Notes: a model not told the origin generated them from the letters alone. Shown: positions 48,854-60,919, numbered from the stretch's first letter. The stretch: DNA of 64,000 nucleotides from Larus michahellis (GCF_964199755.1 NC_133906.1:1178001-1242000), one strand, 5' to 3'. Numbers and translations: made by a program.

Positions 48854-49415
48854 GCCCCAAACCCAACAGTGCCACCTCCAAGTGCCACCTCCAGTGGTGC
48901 CCACATCCACCAGTGCTACCTCCAAGCGCCACCTCCAATGGCGCCCAAACCAATCAGTGCCACCTCCAAGTGCCACCTCCAGTGGTGCCCAAATCCATCA
49001 GTGCCACCTCCAAGTGGCACCTCCAACTATTCCCAAAACCACCAGTGCCACCTCCAATGATGCCCAAACCCATCAGTGCCACCTCCAAGTGCCACCTCCA
49101 ATGGCACCCAAACCCATCAGTGCCACCTCCAGTGGTGCCCACATCCATCAGTGCTACCTCCAAGTGCCACTTCCAATGGTGCCCAAACCCATCAGTGGCA
49201 CCTCCAAGTGCCACCTCCAGTGGTGCCCAAATCCATCAGTGCCACCTCCAAGTGCCACCTCCAATGGTGCCCAAAACCACCAGTGCCACATCCAATGATG
49301 CCCAAATCCATCAGTGGCACCTCCAAGTGCCACCTCCAGTGGCGCCCAAACCAATCACTGCCACCTCCAAGCGACACCTCCAATGGTGCCCAAATCCAGC
49401 AGTGCCCCTTCCAAG
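48854..49415. repeat. 44/31-bp minisatellite, about 13 units
   Basis: Landmark CCCAAA/CCCACA words recur at about 48854, 48898, 48943, 48987, 49033, 49063, 49107, 49138, 49181, 49226, 49270, 49301, 49345 and 49389. Most spacings are 44 bp; three are about 31 bp and lack a 13-bp internal copy of AAGTGCCACCTCC. The long unit thus carries a nested duplication. Both strands have long spurious open frames here, such as 48501-49298. Confidence 0.95.
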
Positions 49416-52379
49416 AGCAGCCCCAGCCTGGAGAGGTCCCCTTGTGCTCCCCCCTCTCTCAAAACCCTATCCCTCCACATCCTGCCAGGTATCTCCACAG
49501 TGGCAGAGCACAAAGTGAGGGGCTATTCCAGGTCCCAGGAGCGCTGGCAGTGGGAAGGGCCAGCGCACCCATGCCAGCACCTGTGTCACCACCACCACCG
49601 GTGAGCCAGAAGCGCGTCGGCAGTGGGAATGCGCACTCAAAAGCGCCGGGGCGAGCTCAGTGCATTTGAGTTTGGTCATTAAGGGGCGGTGGGGACCTCG
49701 TGGTCCTTAGTGACGAGACCCCCCCCCACCTCAAGGGTGGCAGGGCAGGGTTGACACCTCGGCGCCTGCGCCCCACGGACCAAGCGAGCGCCGGGAAGCG
49801 AGGCAGGAGCTGTGCGAGCAAGGGAGCACCCAGCCTGGCTCTGTGGGCTGGATAAAACACTGCCATCCAAGAGGCATCTCCACTGCTCACCCCACAAACC
49901 CCCCGGAGTGCTGGATCCCTGCTGCTTCTGCGCTGGTGGGATTAAGGTGTGCGATCCCGCCCGAGCAGACGCTCCTGAAGGCGACCGCTTTGGAGGAATC
50001 GCTTTTGCCGCCAGGAAGGCGGTGGCCCCGTCGGAAAGCCGCCGGGGGTCGAAAACGGCAGCTATTGACAGATGTCTAAGAGGACGGCAAATAATCCCGT
50101 CTTCCTCTGGGAGGATTCGGGTCGCCCTCGCCCTCGCCGGGTTTATCCATTGTCTGGATCTGCCGGCGGTTGTTATTTTTGGTCAGCATCGCGTTTTGCT
50201 TGGCCTCGCTGGCAGGAGGGAAACAGGAGGAAGAAGAGAAAGGGGAGGAAGGCTGCTTGGCCAGGGCTGGGGGAGGGGAGGGAAGAAGAGCAGCTCCTCT
50301 TTGGGAGGGCTCAAGTGGGGCACCCCGCAGCCCTCGGGGAGTCCAGCTCGGTCTCCTCCCAGCCCCACAGCCTTGCTGAGCACAGCCAAAACTCGCCACA
50401 GCGATGGGGCTGGCCAACCCAGGCATCACAGCCTCCCCAGTGCCTGGGAAATGGCTCCCAGGAAGCCCAGTGGACCAGAGAAGCTTGAGGGGTTTTGGAG
50501 GGAAGGTCTCGCTGCCCAGCTGCCAGCATCCCCCCTGCGCCGGCCGCAGTCCGGGTCACTTCCAGCAGCAACACGAAGCACAGGGGGGCTCCAGCAGGGG
50601 CGGGCAGACCCTGCCCGCTGCCAGTGCCATCCCAGGCCCTGCCTGCAGACCCCCACCTGCCTCAGCTCCATCCAGATGGGCCAAAAAAAGCTGGGAAGCC
50701 TCAGGAAGGCAAGTCTCTGACCCCCCCTGACTCCCCCTGGGCTGTGGACCCCCATCCCTCGCGCTTCATCCCCAGCGCTGCGGCATCCCCGGCGGCAGGG
50801 AAGCTCCACCGGCAGGTCCCATCCTCCCTGATGGCTTGGGTTTGCCGACGCCGCAGGATGCAGCTCAGCCGGGATCCGCACCGTCCCTCCAAGCCGGGCA
50901 CAACGGGAGGTACGGGCAGAGCCGGGCTAAGAGGCGCCCAAGAGTTCCCGGGGAGAAGATGCGCAGCTGTGCCCCGAGATTTTGCCCTTCTCTCCATCCA
51001 CCCAGCAGCGACTCGGGGAGCATCCGCGCTCGCCGTCCTCCTGCGCGTCGCCTTTCCACCACCGCCCACTCCGCCTGCCAAGCGCCAAGACAATAAAAAG
51101 CTGCCTCCCCACTCGCCGGGCTTTCGCTCCTGCAAGAGATGGAGGGCACGCCGCACAAAACCGCCTTTCCCCAGCTCTCCCCACGCTCGGTGCCGCTTGT
51201 CATTCAAGCAAACCCCGTGGCCTTTAAGCTGCCAAGGTACCAGAGCTGCTCCGGAATCAGAGTTCGCTCGGCTCCTGCCCTGGAGCAAGGAATCTGAAAC
51301 GCTGCCACTGGAAACGAAACAGAGCATCCGTCATTTTACTTGCCAGGAATATATCCAGCCCCCAAAAAAAGAAATACTGCCTGCTAAAGAGCCAGCAACA
51401 AAAGCCCTCGATTTCACCGGCAAAGCAGAGCCAGGCATCGGACATTTCCACCCGGGTCCCGACTCTCTGATGAATTCAAAATCACCCGAAATAAAGCGAG
51501 CGGCGGAGTCGGGTGCCGGGTCAGGATGGCTGGATGGACCGGTGGGCTCCGCCCGGGATGCTACAAGGAAAAGCCATGGGTTGGGGAAAAAAGGAGGCAG
51601 GTGGCAGAGGCAGGGCTGGAGGGGACGAAGGCTCCCTCCCTCCCTCCCGCCGCCCCAGCGCACCCCAGCACAGCCAGCCCCGCTGCGGTGGGTGCTCCCG
51701 GGAAGCCACCCTGCCTGTGGCACCCCCCCGGCCAGGCGGGTCGTCACTCCTCGGCCATTCCCAGTGGCATCCCCAGGAAAAGGAGCAGCGTGTTCCCAGC
51801 CAGCCCAGCCCCCAGCCCAGGCACGCCAACCCAAATATCTGCGCGAGGCGCTCCCCTCCATGGGAACGGCGACTCGGCACAGAGTTCACATGCCCCAGCA
51901 ATGCCTGATTAAACTCCCAAACTCCCAGGGAATACCCCTGAGGCTGTCTGAAGATAAGCGAGGAGTGAGGCTGCTCTCAGGAAATGCAGGAACTGGGAAA
52001 GAGCAGTCACTTTTTTTTTTCCTTTTAAACCCAGAATAATACAGAGCAAACCCCGGCGCGCTCTAGCTCGGATGCACGCACTCGCTGCCGTGCGCCCCGG
52101 GGAGCTTCCCGCTCCCCGGCACCACCGGGAGGTCACGGGTGACCCCAGCACGGAGCCGGGTCCTGCCAGAGGTGGTGGGGATGGAAACCGGGGAGCCCAG
52201 GACGACTCAAGGCAGCGCCGGCGAGCTGAGCATGACCTGCCGGGCTCTGGGTGCCGGGCTGGAAAAGGTTGAGCAAGAGGACGGTGCTGGGGACCTGGGC
52301 GGAGGGAACGCTGCTGCTGCTGCCGCAAGGCCAGCGGGCACCAGGGAACGGGGACACTTGCTGCCGACACTTGCTGCTG
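49416..52379. other. Unique GC-rich upstream/intron sequence
   Basis: No gene recognised. AT-richer unique patches at 50050-50180 and 51290-51500 may be conserved. The 514-residue plus-strand open frame at 50495-52039 has biased low-complexity composition, is matched by long open frames on the other strand and shows no domain. Confidence 0.5.
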
Positions 52380-52915
52380 GGCACTGGTGAGGCCCCACCT
52401 CGAGGGCTGTGTCCAGTTTTGGGCCCTTCACAACAAGACATTGAGGTGCTGGAGTGTGTCCAGAGAAGGGCAACGGAGCTGGTGAGGGGTCTGGAGCACA
52501 AGTCTTGTGAGGAGCGGCTGAGGGAGCTGGGGGTGTTCAGCCTGGAGAAAAGGAGGCTGAGGGGAGACCTTCTCGCTCTCTACAGCTCCCTGAAAGGAGG
52601 GTGTAGCCAGGGCGGGTCGGTCTCTTCTCCCAAGGAACAGGCGATGGGACAAGAGGGAACGGCCTCAAGTTGTGCCAGGGGAGGTTTAGACTGGGTATCA
52701 GGAAAAATTTCTTCACCTAAAGGGTTATCAAGCATTGGAACAGGCTCCCCAGGGGAGTGGTGGAATCACCATCCCTGGAGGTATTTAAAAGACGTGTAGA
52801 CGTGGTCCTGAAGGACATGGTTTAGTGGTGGACTTGGCAGTGTTGGGTTGATGGTTGGACTCGATGATCTGAAAGGTCCCTTCCAACCCAGGCAATTCTA
52901 AGAGTCTGTGACACC
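52380..52915 (+). mobile_element. CR1 LINE 3' fragment
   Basis: GCACTGGTGAGGCCCCACCT, GACATTGAGGTGCTGGAGTG, AGTCTTGTGAGGAGCGGCTG and the terminus TGAAAGGTCCCTTCCAACCC then ATTCTAAGAGTCTG are diagnostic. About 535 bp, among the longer CR1 copies here and from a different subfamily than those at 10.6 and 23.8 kb. Confidence 0.95.
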
Positions 52916-53867
52916 TCCAGGACCCGTAATGCCCTGCAGGTGCTCCATCATTTCGGTTCACCCTGGGGAACATCTCAGACACTGTTTTCACTGGTCCTCG
53001 GGTCTCCTGCGACCCTCAATGCCCTTCTCCTCCCCTTTGGCTTTTCCATGACAGGTAGCTGTAGTACTAGACCCAGATTTCCCAAGCCATCCACACGCTC
53101 AAGGATGAGGGTAGTCAAGGAAATTATATTGGTGCAGGGACCAACACGATGGGCAAGCTGGAGCATCCCAGGATAAAGAGGAAGGAGATGACGTTCCTCC
53201 CTTTCATACCTGCTGGAGCCCAGGGAGCAACCATCTCCTCATCCTCTGGGAGAGCGGAGCCACAGGGAGGGTTTGCACCACGATCTGGGGAGAGTGAGCC
53301 CTGGCTCCGTGATGAGACACCGCGATCCCGGCTCTGATGGCAACCGACTGTGATGTCATAAGCTAGAAGTTCCACCTTCAACCAGGACCACTGCTGGGAA
53401 GGAGAGCTGCACCAAACGCATGCCGTGCTCTCGGATGGGCGTACGTGTCTGAGGCCAGAGGAGCACAAGCGATGCAGCTACCCAAGCCAAGTTCTCCTTG
53501 GGAGGAGATGTCTAACGGCCCTCTTGGTTCTTGACGCTTCTTCAGGAATCAGCCCAAGAGGAAGGGTCTCTTCCTTCCCATTAGCGTGCCAGCAGAGGGT
53601 GGAAGAACAGCAGTCCTGGGCAACCTGATGGGAAGAGTCATTAGGAAAACAGTTCCCAGAAAACTGCTGGGACAAGAATTCCTGCCTTAGGGATGTGGTG
53701 GCACGGCGGGGAGGGGTTGTACCAACATGGCCCAGCTTGTCTTTGATCGGATACCAGTTTGGCTGCAGAAAGCATTCAGACTGCTACAAAACGCTTAGGT
53801 TTTCACTGTGTGTCTCACACGCAGCCACGAGACCTTACCGTGGCCTTTCCATAGATGAAGGAGGCAT
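52916..53867. other. Unique spacer between two CR1 copies
   Basis: Moderate GC, unique. No exon or motif cluster recognised. Confidence 0.55.
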
Positions 53868-54160
53868 CTAAGAAGGATGGACAGAGACTTTTCACCAAGG
53901 CCCGTCATGACAGGACAAGGGGCAATGGTTTTAAACTGAAAGAGGGCAGGGTTAGGTTGGGCATAAGGAAGAAACGTTTTACAATGAGGGTGGTGAGACG
54001 TGGCCCAGGTTGCCCAGAGAAGCTGTGGATGCCCCATCATTCAAGGCCAGGTTGGATGGGACTTTGAGCAGCCTGGTCTGGTGGAAGATATTGTGGAAGT
54101 GCAGGGAGAAGGGACTGGATGATCTTTGAAGGTCTCTTCCAACCCAAACCATTCTCTGTG
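53868..54160 (+). mobile_element. CR1 LINE 3' fragment
   Basis: GACAGGACAAGGGGCAATGG, GGCATAAGGAAGAAACGTTT, then GAAGGTCTCTTCCAACCCAA and CCATTCTCTGTGG. 5'-truncated, with a deletion in the CCATCCCTGGAGACATT segment (reads CCATCATTCAAGG). Confidence 0.92.
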
Positions 54161-57000
54161 GAGACAAGCGCTGTGCCTTACCAAAAAAGCAGACGGGAGA
54201 CAGGTGAAGGTGGTAGAACTCAAAGAACCAGCCACAAGACAGTTGGAAAGCAGAGCGGGGGACCTGGGAAGGAGGAAGGGGTCACCACCACCACCACCAG
54301 CTGCGACACAAGTCAGGACCGGGGGGGGACCCTCAGATGAAAGAACTGCAGGACACACGGTAAGAAACAGAGGGGCTCACTGTAGGTGTGACCTCGAGGA
54401 GAGCCGCCATGGAAAAACCCATCTAAAAGATGTCACAACACGGATGAAGAAAGGGAAGAGCTGCCAGGCCGAGCCTTGAGCATGAAGGAAATGCTGCATT
54501 GCGGGAGCTGGAAAGGGCTCGATGTGCTGAGCTTATCCCACTGGAGATGTGCTTCCAGGGGACTTGATTACAGGGCATAAGCATCCTTCTGGACTCATGG
54601 TCCATCTTGGCCCCAAGTTCTGAGGGTCTACAATTAAAACTACCATTAGATATCAATGCTTCTGCCTTTCCTCACTTCCCCAAAAGCTGAGGAACAAGGT
54701 GGCAAGCTGGAACGGCAAGGAACAAGCTGGATGTGGTTGTCAGAGTTGGTGCCTGCCCCGTGGTGGTCCACCCCTTCCCCAGCCAGGCCAGGGTGGGTTC
54801 AGAGTCCCTAACCTTCCCCCAGGGACCTGCCTGCTCAAACGGTGACTCCCCTGCAAGAGAACCATCTTCCTTCACCCGTGCAGAAGGGTTTGACCCTATG
54901 TCCCCCTGAAACCCAACACCCACCTCCCCATCTCTGGACGCAGCACTGGCAAGCCTCTGAGATGGCTCCTCCAGAGCACGAGGCACCAACCCAAAGGGTT
55001 GATGTCCCCAGTGCCCGTTCTCGGCTTCCACGATGGACATCCTCCTCCCTCTGCTGCTTTCTCCATCTCCTCCTGCTCCCTCTTCCCCACGCTGGCACCG
55101 CCACGCCAGGGAGTCCTGCCCTGGGTGACACGCTCCATGGTGGACGAGCCCGAGCAAGCCTGGGGGACGAGCAGGGCTTGTGGGAACAAGCTGGGCAGGG
55201 GGCCCCAGCAAACTCCATCCCCCCCGCCAGCAGGAGCTCAGGGGAACTTGGTCTTGCAGGCGGTGGGTGGATCAGGCAGAAAGAACCCTGTCCTTGCAGC
55301 GAGGATGAGCCACCGGCATTTTCGGGACTGTCCAGGACACCTTCCTTGGTCTTCTGGCGGGGGGTCAGCAAAGCAGCGGCGTGACAGAGGGCAGGGTGTG
55401 GGGAATGCCGTGCTCACACAGCAGGGGAAGGCGCGTTTCCATCCCAAGGACTTCACAAAGACCCATCCTTAGGGTTTTTTTGTTTCCTCCTTCGGTATCT
55501 TCCGACACATTTGGACATAGGGCACGGCCAGGTTGAGGGTAGAAAAAAAAATCCCCCAGCAATTCCTGACCGGGTTCCCCTTGACCAGCGTGGCTTCCCC
55601 ATCCTCGTGCACCCCAGACGGACCCACGTGCCCTCCCCGCGCCTTTCTCCTACACGCCGTGAAGCTGACCCTCAGCACCCGGAGGGGGAAGATCCTCCTT
55701 TAAGGATTTTACAGGGAATGAGGTGCTTTTTCTACCCCAACGGCGCAGTTTAACGCATCAAAGCCAAACCCCCGCCTCGCCAGGGCGCTCCCAGGGCTGC
55801 CGTCCCTGTCCCTTGAGGCCTGGGGAAGCGGGGCATTCGGGACGGGCGTCTCCGGAGGGTGGCCGCCGACGTCCCCATGTCCCCGCAGCGGGCGGCCCCG
55901 TTTCGGCTCAAGGGGTTTAAGCTGAAGTAGTGCAAGTCCCTCCTGCAGACCCCCGAGGCGTAAGGCTCCCTGAGCTCTTAATGGGCTTACGGAGCTGCTG
56001 GGACCAGAGCGGCTCCCCCAGCGCAGGGGCTGGGGGGACTTAAAGGCACCGCCGGCCAGCAGCCCCCCCCGGCACCCCCGACACCGGCCGTCCCTGGCAC
56101 GGCAGGGGCCACCCGCCACCCCCGGCCCGGCTATCCCTGACAGCACCGAGCGCTCAGCCTGCTCCCACCCCATCCCTAATCCCACCCAAGCGCCCCCGGC
56201 TGGGTCTCGGGGACAAAGGCGGGTGCGTGCGTCACCCCCCCACCCCCAGCAGCCCTAAATCCCCCCACCCACCAGCCCCAGCATCTCTGTCCCATACCTC
56301 AGCCCATGCCTGCATCTCCCATTTCGCCCCACATCCCACCCCGCTGCTGGGCTGAGCCCACCCAGCAGGACCCCCCGGCATCAGGGCAGGATGGGGGCAG
56401 GATGGGATATAGGCTTCCCCCCCCTCCCCAGGGGGCTCAGACCCCCCTCAAATTCAGGCTGGGGGTGACAGCAGCGTGTGCCACCCAGCACTCTACCCGG
56501 GGAGGACGGAGGGGCCAGCACACCATCCCATGCCATCCCCGGGAAATCCTGGTTTTCCAGGCTTGGATCAAGCACGGGGGGCTGGGAACGACAGCCGGCA
56601 GGAGCAGGGCCGTCCAGGGGAAATCCTGCTGGATCCCCATCCCCAACAAGCCCGACCGGCGCTGCCGAAGCAGCCCCCCGCCGCGCTCCAGGGGCGACAG
56701 CTCTGCCGTCCCGCTTCAACGTATTTTGGGGGCTTGGACTCCAGCGTGCGCCTTCGGGTATTTTCGGAGAGAAATAGATATTAAAAAAAATAAAAAATAA
56801 AAAAAAAAAAGGGCAAAACCCACCCCCCCAAAATACCTGGGCACGCAACTAAGCTGCTGTGATTTCCGTATCAGCTGCTGTACATGCACGCGGCATGGAA
56901 AAATCCTTAGGAAATTTCTGCTAAAAAAAAAACAAAAAAAACAAAAAAAAAAAATAAAGGAAAACCCACAGAAGGCTGAGCTCGCCGGACACAGCACGCC
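54161..57000. other. Unique upstream/intron sequence
   Basis: No gene recognised. 55720-56110 is GC- and CpG-richer. 56780-56960 holds A-rich low-complexity runs broken by GGGC and CTG words. Confidence 0.5.
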
Positions 57001-57300
57001 AGGAGGGGCTGACAGAGCTGTTACGGTCTATTGGGCCAATAATCCACAAACTGAGACGGATTTATTGTACATGGCAGATCGTAACAGCTCCAAAGAAACC
57101 ATCACTGTCTCCCCGTGCTTAAAATTCACTTTCTTGGGGGGAAAAAAAGGGGCCAAAATATGGCTTTATGAGATAAGATGCGTGGTTGTACCGTTCGGTG
57201 ACAGACAGAAGCCTGTGCAAACGCATATATGGGTGGGTTTTTTTTCTTCCTATATAAATAAATAAAATATCTCCTCTCCCAAGGCGAGCGCGACTGCATT
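57000..57300. promoter_or_regulatory. AT-rich element with paired CCAAT boxes inside an inverted repeat
   Basis: GAGCTGTTACG at 57015-57025 is exactly inverted at 57080-57090 (CGTAACAGCTC); allowing one G-T pair the match extends to 15 bp (57015-57029 with 57076-57090). Between the arms lies ATTGGGCCAAT (57030-57040), two CCAAT boxes facing each other one base apart, as NF-Y sites. TATATAAATAAATAAAATAT follows at 57251-57270. It lies immediately beside the CpG island, so it may be part of the CXXC5 promoter region or a nearby enhancer. Confidence 0.35.
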
Positions 57301-57479
57301 ACCCGGCTTGGAGCGCTGTCGTTACCACCGGATTACCCGGCTTGGTTTCACCTCCCTTAGCAAGATGGATTTGCAGGGACCTTGTTTCCGCCCCAATATT
57401 ACCACCCGAACGCACCAGGAGATCAAAATTCAATTAATTAGGGCCAACTTGAGCCCCTGCGCCCATCTGCCTCCTTGGG

Positions 57480-58780
57480 ACGGGTGGATTTGGGTCCCCT
57501 CTCCTTGGAGGGGCATGCCAGCAGCGAGATGCCGGAGCGGAGAGCAGGCTTTTCCCACCGGCGCCACACCACGCCGGCAAGCCCGGGATGGGAGGATAGT
57601 TGGAAAATAATAATAATGAAGGGCAGAGACGGTGCTTTCCTGGGCAGCTTCGCTTCTGGGCGGGCAGGAGCCCCAGCCAGCGCGGAGGAGCCGGCGCAGG
57701 AGCGAGAACAGCCCGACCCCGGCGGTAATTGCGGCGTCTGTTCGAATCGCCGCCACGCTGGAAATCACGCCGGGCCCGGCCGAGAGCTTACCGGCCGGCT
57801 GATCATATCAGACGGGGATCAAAGAGGCTCAGCTAACGGGTTTAGTGCGCGGCTCGTCCCAGCCGGCGCTGCCGCCGAGGGGGGAGGCTGGGCTCCCGCT
57901 CGCCCCGGGAGGGGGCCGCGCGCCCAGAATGCTCACGGGGAGCACCGCAGCGGGAGCGAGCGAACCTCGGCGGGGCGATACCGGAGGGGTGCCAGCCCTG
58001 AGCAGCCCCCCCACCACCCCCCACAACAGCGTCACGCCTGGGCGATGGGTTGGATACGCCACGCTCTCGCCCTGCCAACCCACCCCCCCCCTCCCCGCTG
58101 CACCCCAAAACCATCCCGGGGGAGGGAAAGCGGTGGGATGCTGGAGCGGGCGACCACGAGAGCGGCTTTCGGCCGCGCTGGGAGACTCGGAGCGATGCTC
58201 GCGGGCAGGGAGGGGGTCGCACGGGGTGCTCCAGCCCCCACCTCCCCGGCAAACAGCGCAGCCCGGCCGCAGAAAGCGACGTGCCGGGCCCGGCTGGGTG
58301 GCTCCAGGGAGGGAGCGAAGCCGAGTAATTAGAGCAGGAGGCTGTGAGTCAGCAAACGATGCGTAACCTCGGCGAGGCTGACAATGAGGCAAAAGATGGC
58401 AGTTTCGACCCAGAGCGCCCGCCGAAAGGGCATGGGCAGAGACGCGGGAGGCAGCAGCTCCCGGTGACGGCGGGGCGCTGGCGACCCACTCCCCAAACCC
58501 GCGGCTCCACAGCCCCCGGCCGGCTGCCCAACATCCCGCGCCTTTCTCCAAAATCATGGCAAATAGAGACGCGGCCGGTCACAGCCCAAATTCGAGGGGA
58601 GCAAGGTGGCGGGGACGGCTTCCCGAAAAGGGGGTTCAGGGTCAGGGGGGAGGCACCCCCTCCTCCGGCACCCCGTGCTGCCCGGGGAGCGGGATGCGGC
58701 TGGGCTCCGCAGCTGACCTTGCTCCGGATGCCCGGGATCCTGCCGGCACGCCCGCCGCGCTCCGGGATGGATGTCAAGGG
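57480..58780. promoter_or_regulatory. Large CpG island, best candidate CXXC5 promoter
   Basis: About 1.3 kb of very high CpG density, the largest island in the window, 16-18 kb upstream of the CXXC5 coding exon. Mammalian CXXC5 has remote non-coding first exons in a CpG island, and avian introns are usually shorter, so the distance fits. On the minus strand CCGGCCG is followed by GTAAGC at 57791-57786, a plausible donor for a first exon ending at 57792. TGAGTCAGCA at 58345-58354 is an AP-1/MAF-like site. The promoter assignment is inference. Confidence 0.45.
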
Positions 58781-59467
58781 CCAGGTTTGGCTTGGAAGCA
58801 AACCCCAGCCCCAGCCACAGGCTCGTGTCCCCCACCCCCCCCGCCCCCAGCTTTTGAAGGGGGGGTTCCATGAGGGCTGCAGGCAGGTAGGGCCGCAGCC
58901 CTCGGCGAGGAGAGTTTAATTAACCCCGGAAAGCAATCGTTAAACGGCCAGCCCGGGTAATCGATGCGGAAGGGGCAGCTTGCTGCCGAGGGACCATCTG
59001 CTCCAGGGAGGAATGGCAGCCCGTCATCGTCATCGTCCCCCCCACCTTGCCGGGAAGCCGCCGTGGGGCAGCTGGTTTGGGGGCCCGATCCTGAGCTTAA
59101 CGCCGGCCGAGCCGCCCCTCAGCAGGACGGGAGCTCCGGCACGGGTCCCTCCGCCCCTCGCCTCGACCCTCGCTTCCCGTCAAGCCCCAGGCCCCCGAGC
59201 CACGTGATTTCCTACCCGTCGCAGCCCCCCCACCCCGGCACAAAGCCCGGCCAAGGGGGGACCCTGCCAGAGAGTCCCCCCAGAGCAGCCCCCGCAGCCA
59301 AGACGCCGCTGAAGCAGAGCTGGGCAGGGATGTGGCCAAGCGTCCTCCTCGCCCCGCGGTTATTTTCACCCGTGCGATGAGTTTGGGGCAGTCTCAGCCC
59401 CCAAGGGCACAGGGTGGGGGTGTCTGTTGGAGCACCCAGCCTCCCACACATGCATACGGCCATGCTC
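58781..59467. other. Unique GC-rich sequence
   Basis: CpG-rich at first, then moderate. An AT-richer unique patch (TTTAATTAACC) sits at 58910-58945. No gene recognised. Confidence 0.5.
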
Positions 59468-59765
59468 CTAGGGGAATACTCCGAGGGATGCTCTCAGCAC
59501 CCCAGCATCACCCAGGCTACCAGCTGCCCTGCCGCGGGGCACCGCGTTCCTGCCCATCCCTGCCTGGGCAAGGATGCTCCACGGCAGCCGGGCGGGAGAG
59601 CAGCCGGACAACCCAACCCCCACAGGCAGGAGCTCCCTGGAATAGCTCCGCTGCCAGAGGGAAACTGAGGCAGGGAAGGGGTGGGATGTGCCCACGCTGA
59701 GGGACCCGGATGCAGTTTTTCGTGCTGCTCCCCGGCCCGTGGCCACCCCGGTACAAGCGCACGCA
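59468..59765. repeat. Diverged duplication, copy A
   Basis: Shares ordered words with 60920-61190: CTCCGAGGGATGCTCTCAGC, ACCCCAGCATCACCC, CTGCCCATCCCTGCC-like sequence, GAGGGAAACTGAGGCAGGGA and GGTACAAGCGCACG. Both copies have the same orientation, 1.45 kb apart. Not a repeat family I recognise. Confidence 0.8.
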
Positions 59766-60919
59766 CGACTTCAAACTCTGGGCCCTTCTGCAACACCGTG
59801 CTTCCAAGTTTCTCCTAAACTGCTTTTATTTCCACCCAATCGATAACTGATGCCAGGTGCATTGGGGGGCAGCGGGGCCAGTGTAGGGGGGGATGGTGCG
59901 CCCACTCCTGAGGGACGCAGGAGCTACTCCCCGCTCCGGGACACTGACTCCAGCTCCAGTCCAGGATGGGGGCAGGGATATCCCTGACCCCTTGCCCCAT
60001 GGTCAACCTCTGGGAGAGCTTTTGGGGGGCACCTGGGGATGCAGCCGTCCATCCAGCCGGGGTGAGGAGAGCAGGATTTTGTCCTCGAGGATGGGGCTCG
60101 GCGAGACCGGTGTCCCCAGCGGTATCACTACTCCCTCTCCTACCGTCATCACACCCGGCCCGGCTCCCAGTGCCACCAGTGGCATGCCCCCCACGGCGGG
60201 GAGTGCTGGTGATGCAGATGCTGGGCATGGAGCTGGCATCCTCCTCCCAGTCTGGATCTGTCCCCACCCCGCAGGAGGAGAGGGGGGGACATCTCCGAGG
60301 AGGAGGGCGGCTGCATCCCATGGAAAGCCAGGAAACGCCGCGAGGAGCCGGATGGTGCTACCAGAGCAGGTGCTGTGGCAGGGACGGACAAGGAGGGACA
60401 AGCCCTGGGACACGCCACAGCCCTGGCGCCAGGACAAAGCCCTGCCCTCGTCCCCTGCCCCCGGGACGGAGGGGAAGGTGCAGCTGCTGCCAACCCGGGC
60501 GCAGGCAGGGTGACAGATGGGTCCCCAGGGCGGCCGGGACCCGCAGGGTTCAAGGTGACCTGCGAAGCAAAAATAGTCCCCGGGCTGGGAGACACCTCGG
60601 GCTCCTCTCCACCGCCTCCTCGTGCTGCCCCAGACCCGCAGTCCCCCGGGGAAGGGGACAGCGTGGTTCTCCCCTCTCCGACAGCAGCAGCTCTTTGGGA
60701 AGGGGACGGTGCGCCCTGCACCCATGCGTGCACCCCCTCGCACACCATGGCGCGGGCATGGGTCCCAGCTCCAGGGGGACCTCTGCTCCAGGAGAAGGTC
60801 CTGGTGGATTCAGATCCCATCCGGAGATGGCTGCTGGGATGGCCAGGAGAGCAGGCTCAGGCTCCGGCATGGAGTTGGCCAGGCGAGGGCTTGTCAGCGC
60901 ACCCCATGGCACCCGAGTT
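59766..60919. other. Unique spacer between the duplicated blocks
   Basis: GC-rich, long open frames on both strands (59966-61087 plus; 60003-60743 minus) with no recognisable domain. Confidence 0.5.

Noticed and set aside
48501..49518. Overlapping open frames of 196-265 residues with Ser-Ala-Thr-Ser-Lys repeats
   Set aside because: Produced by the 44/31-bp minisatellite; open in several frames on both strands.
50495..52039. 514-residue plus-strand open frame
   Set aside because: GC-rich, low-complexity, no recognisable domain, and long frames on the opposite strand overlap it; likely chance.
52251..52799. 182-residue frame containing [20 protein letters not shown]
   Set aside because: This peptide is the translation of the CR1 3' region, a well-known false gene signal in bird genomes.
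57011..57095. microRNA precursor at the inverted repeat
   Set aside because: The stem is only 15 bp with a 46-nt loop, and arms do not extend outward; kept as a structural finding rather than an RNA gene.
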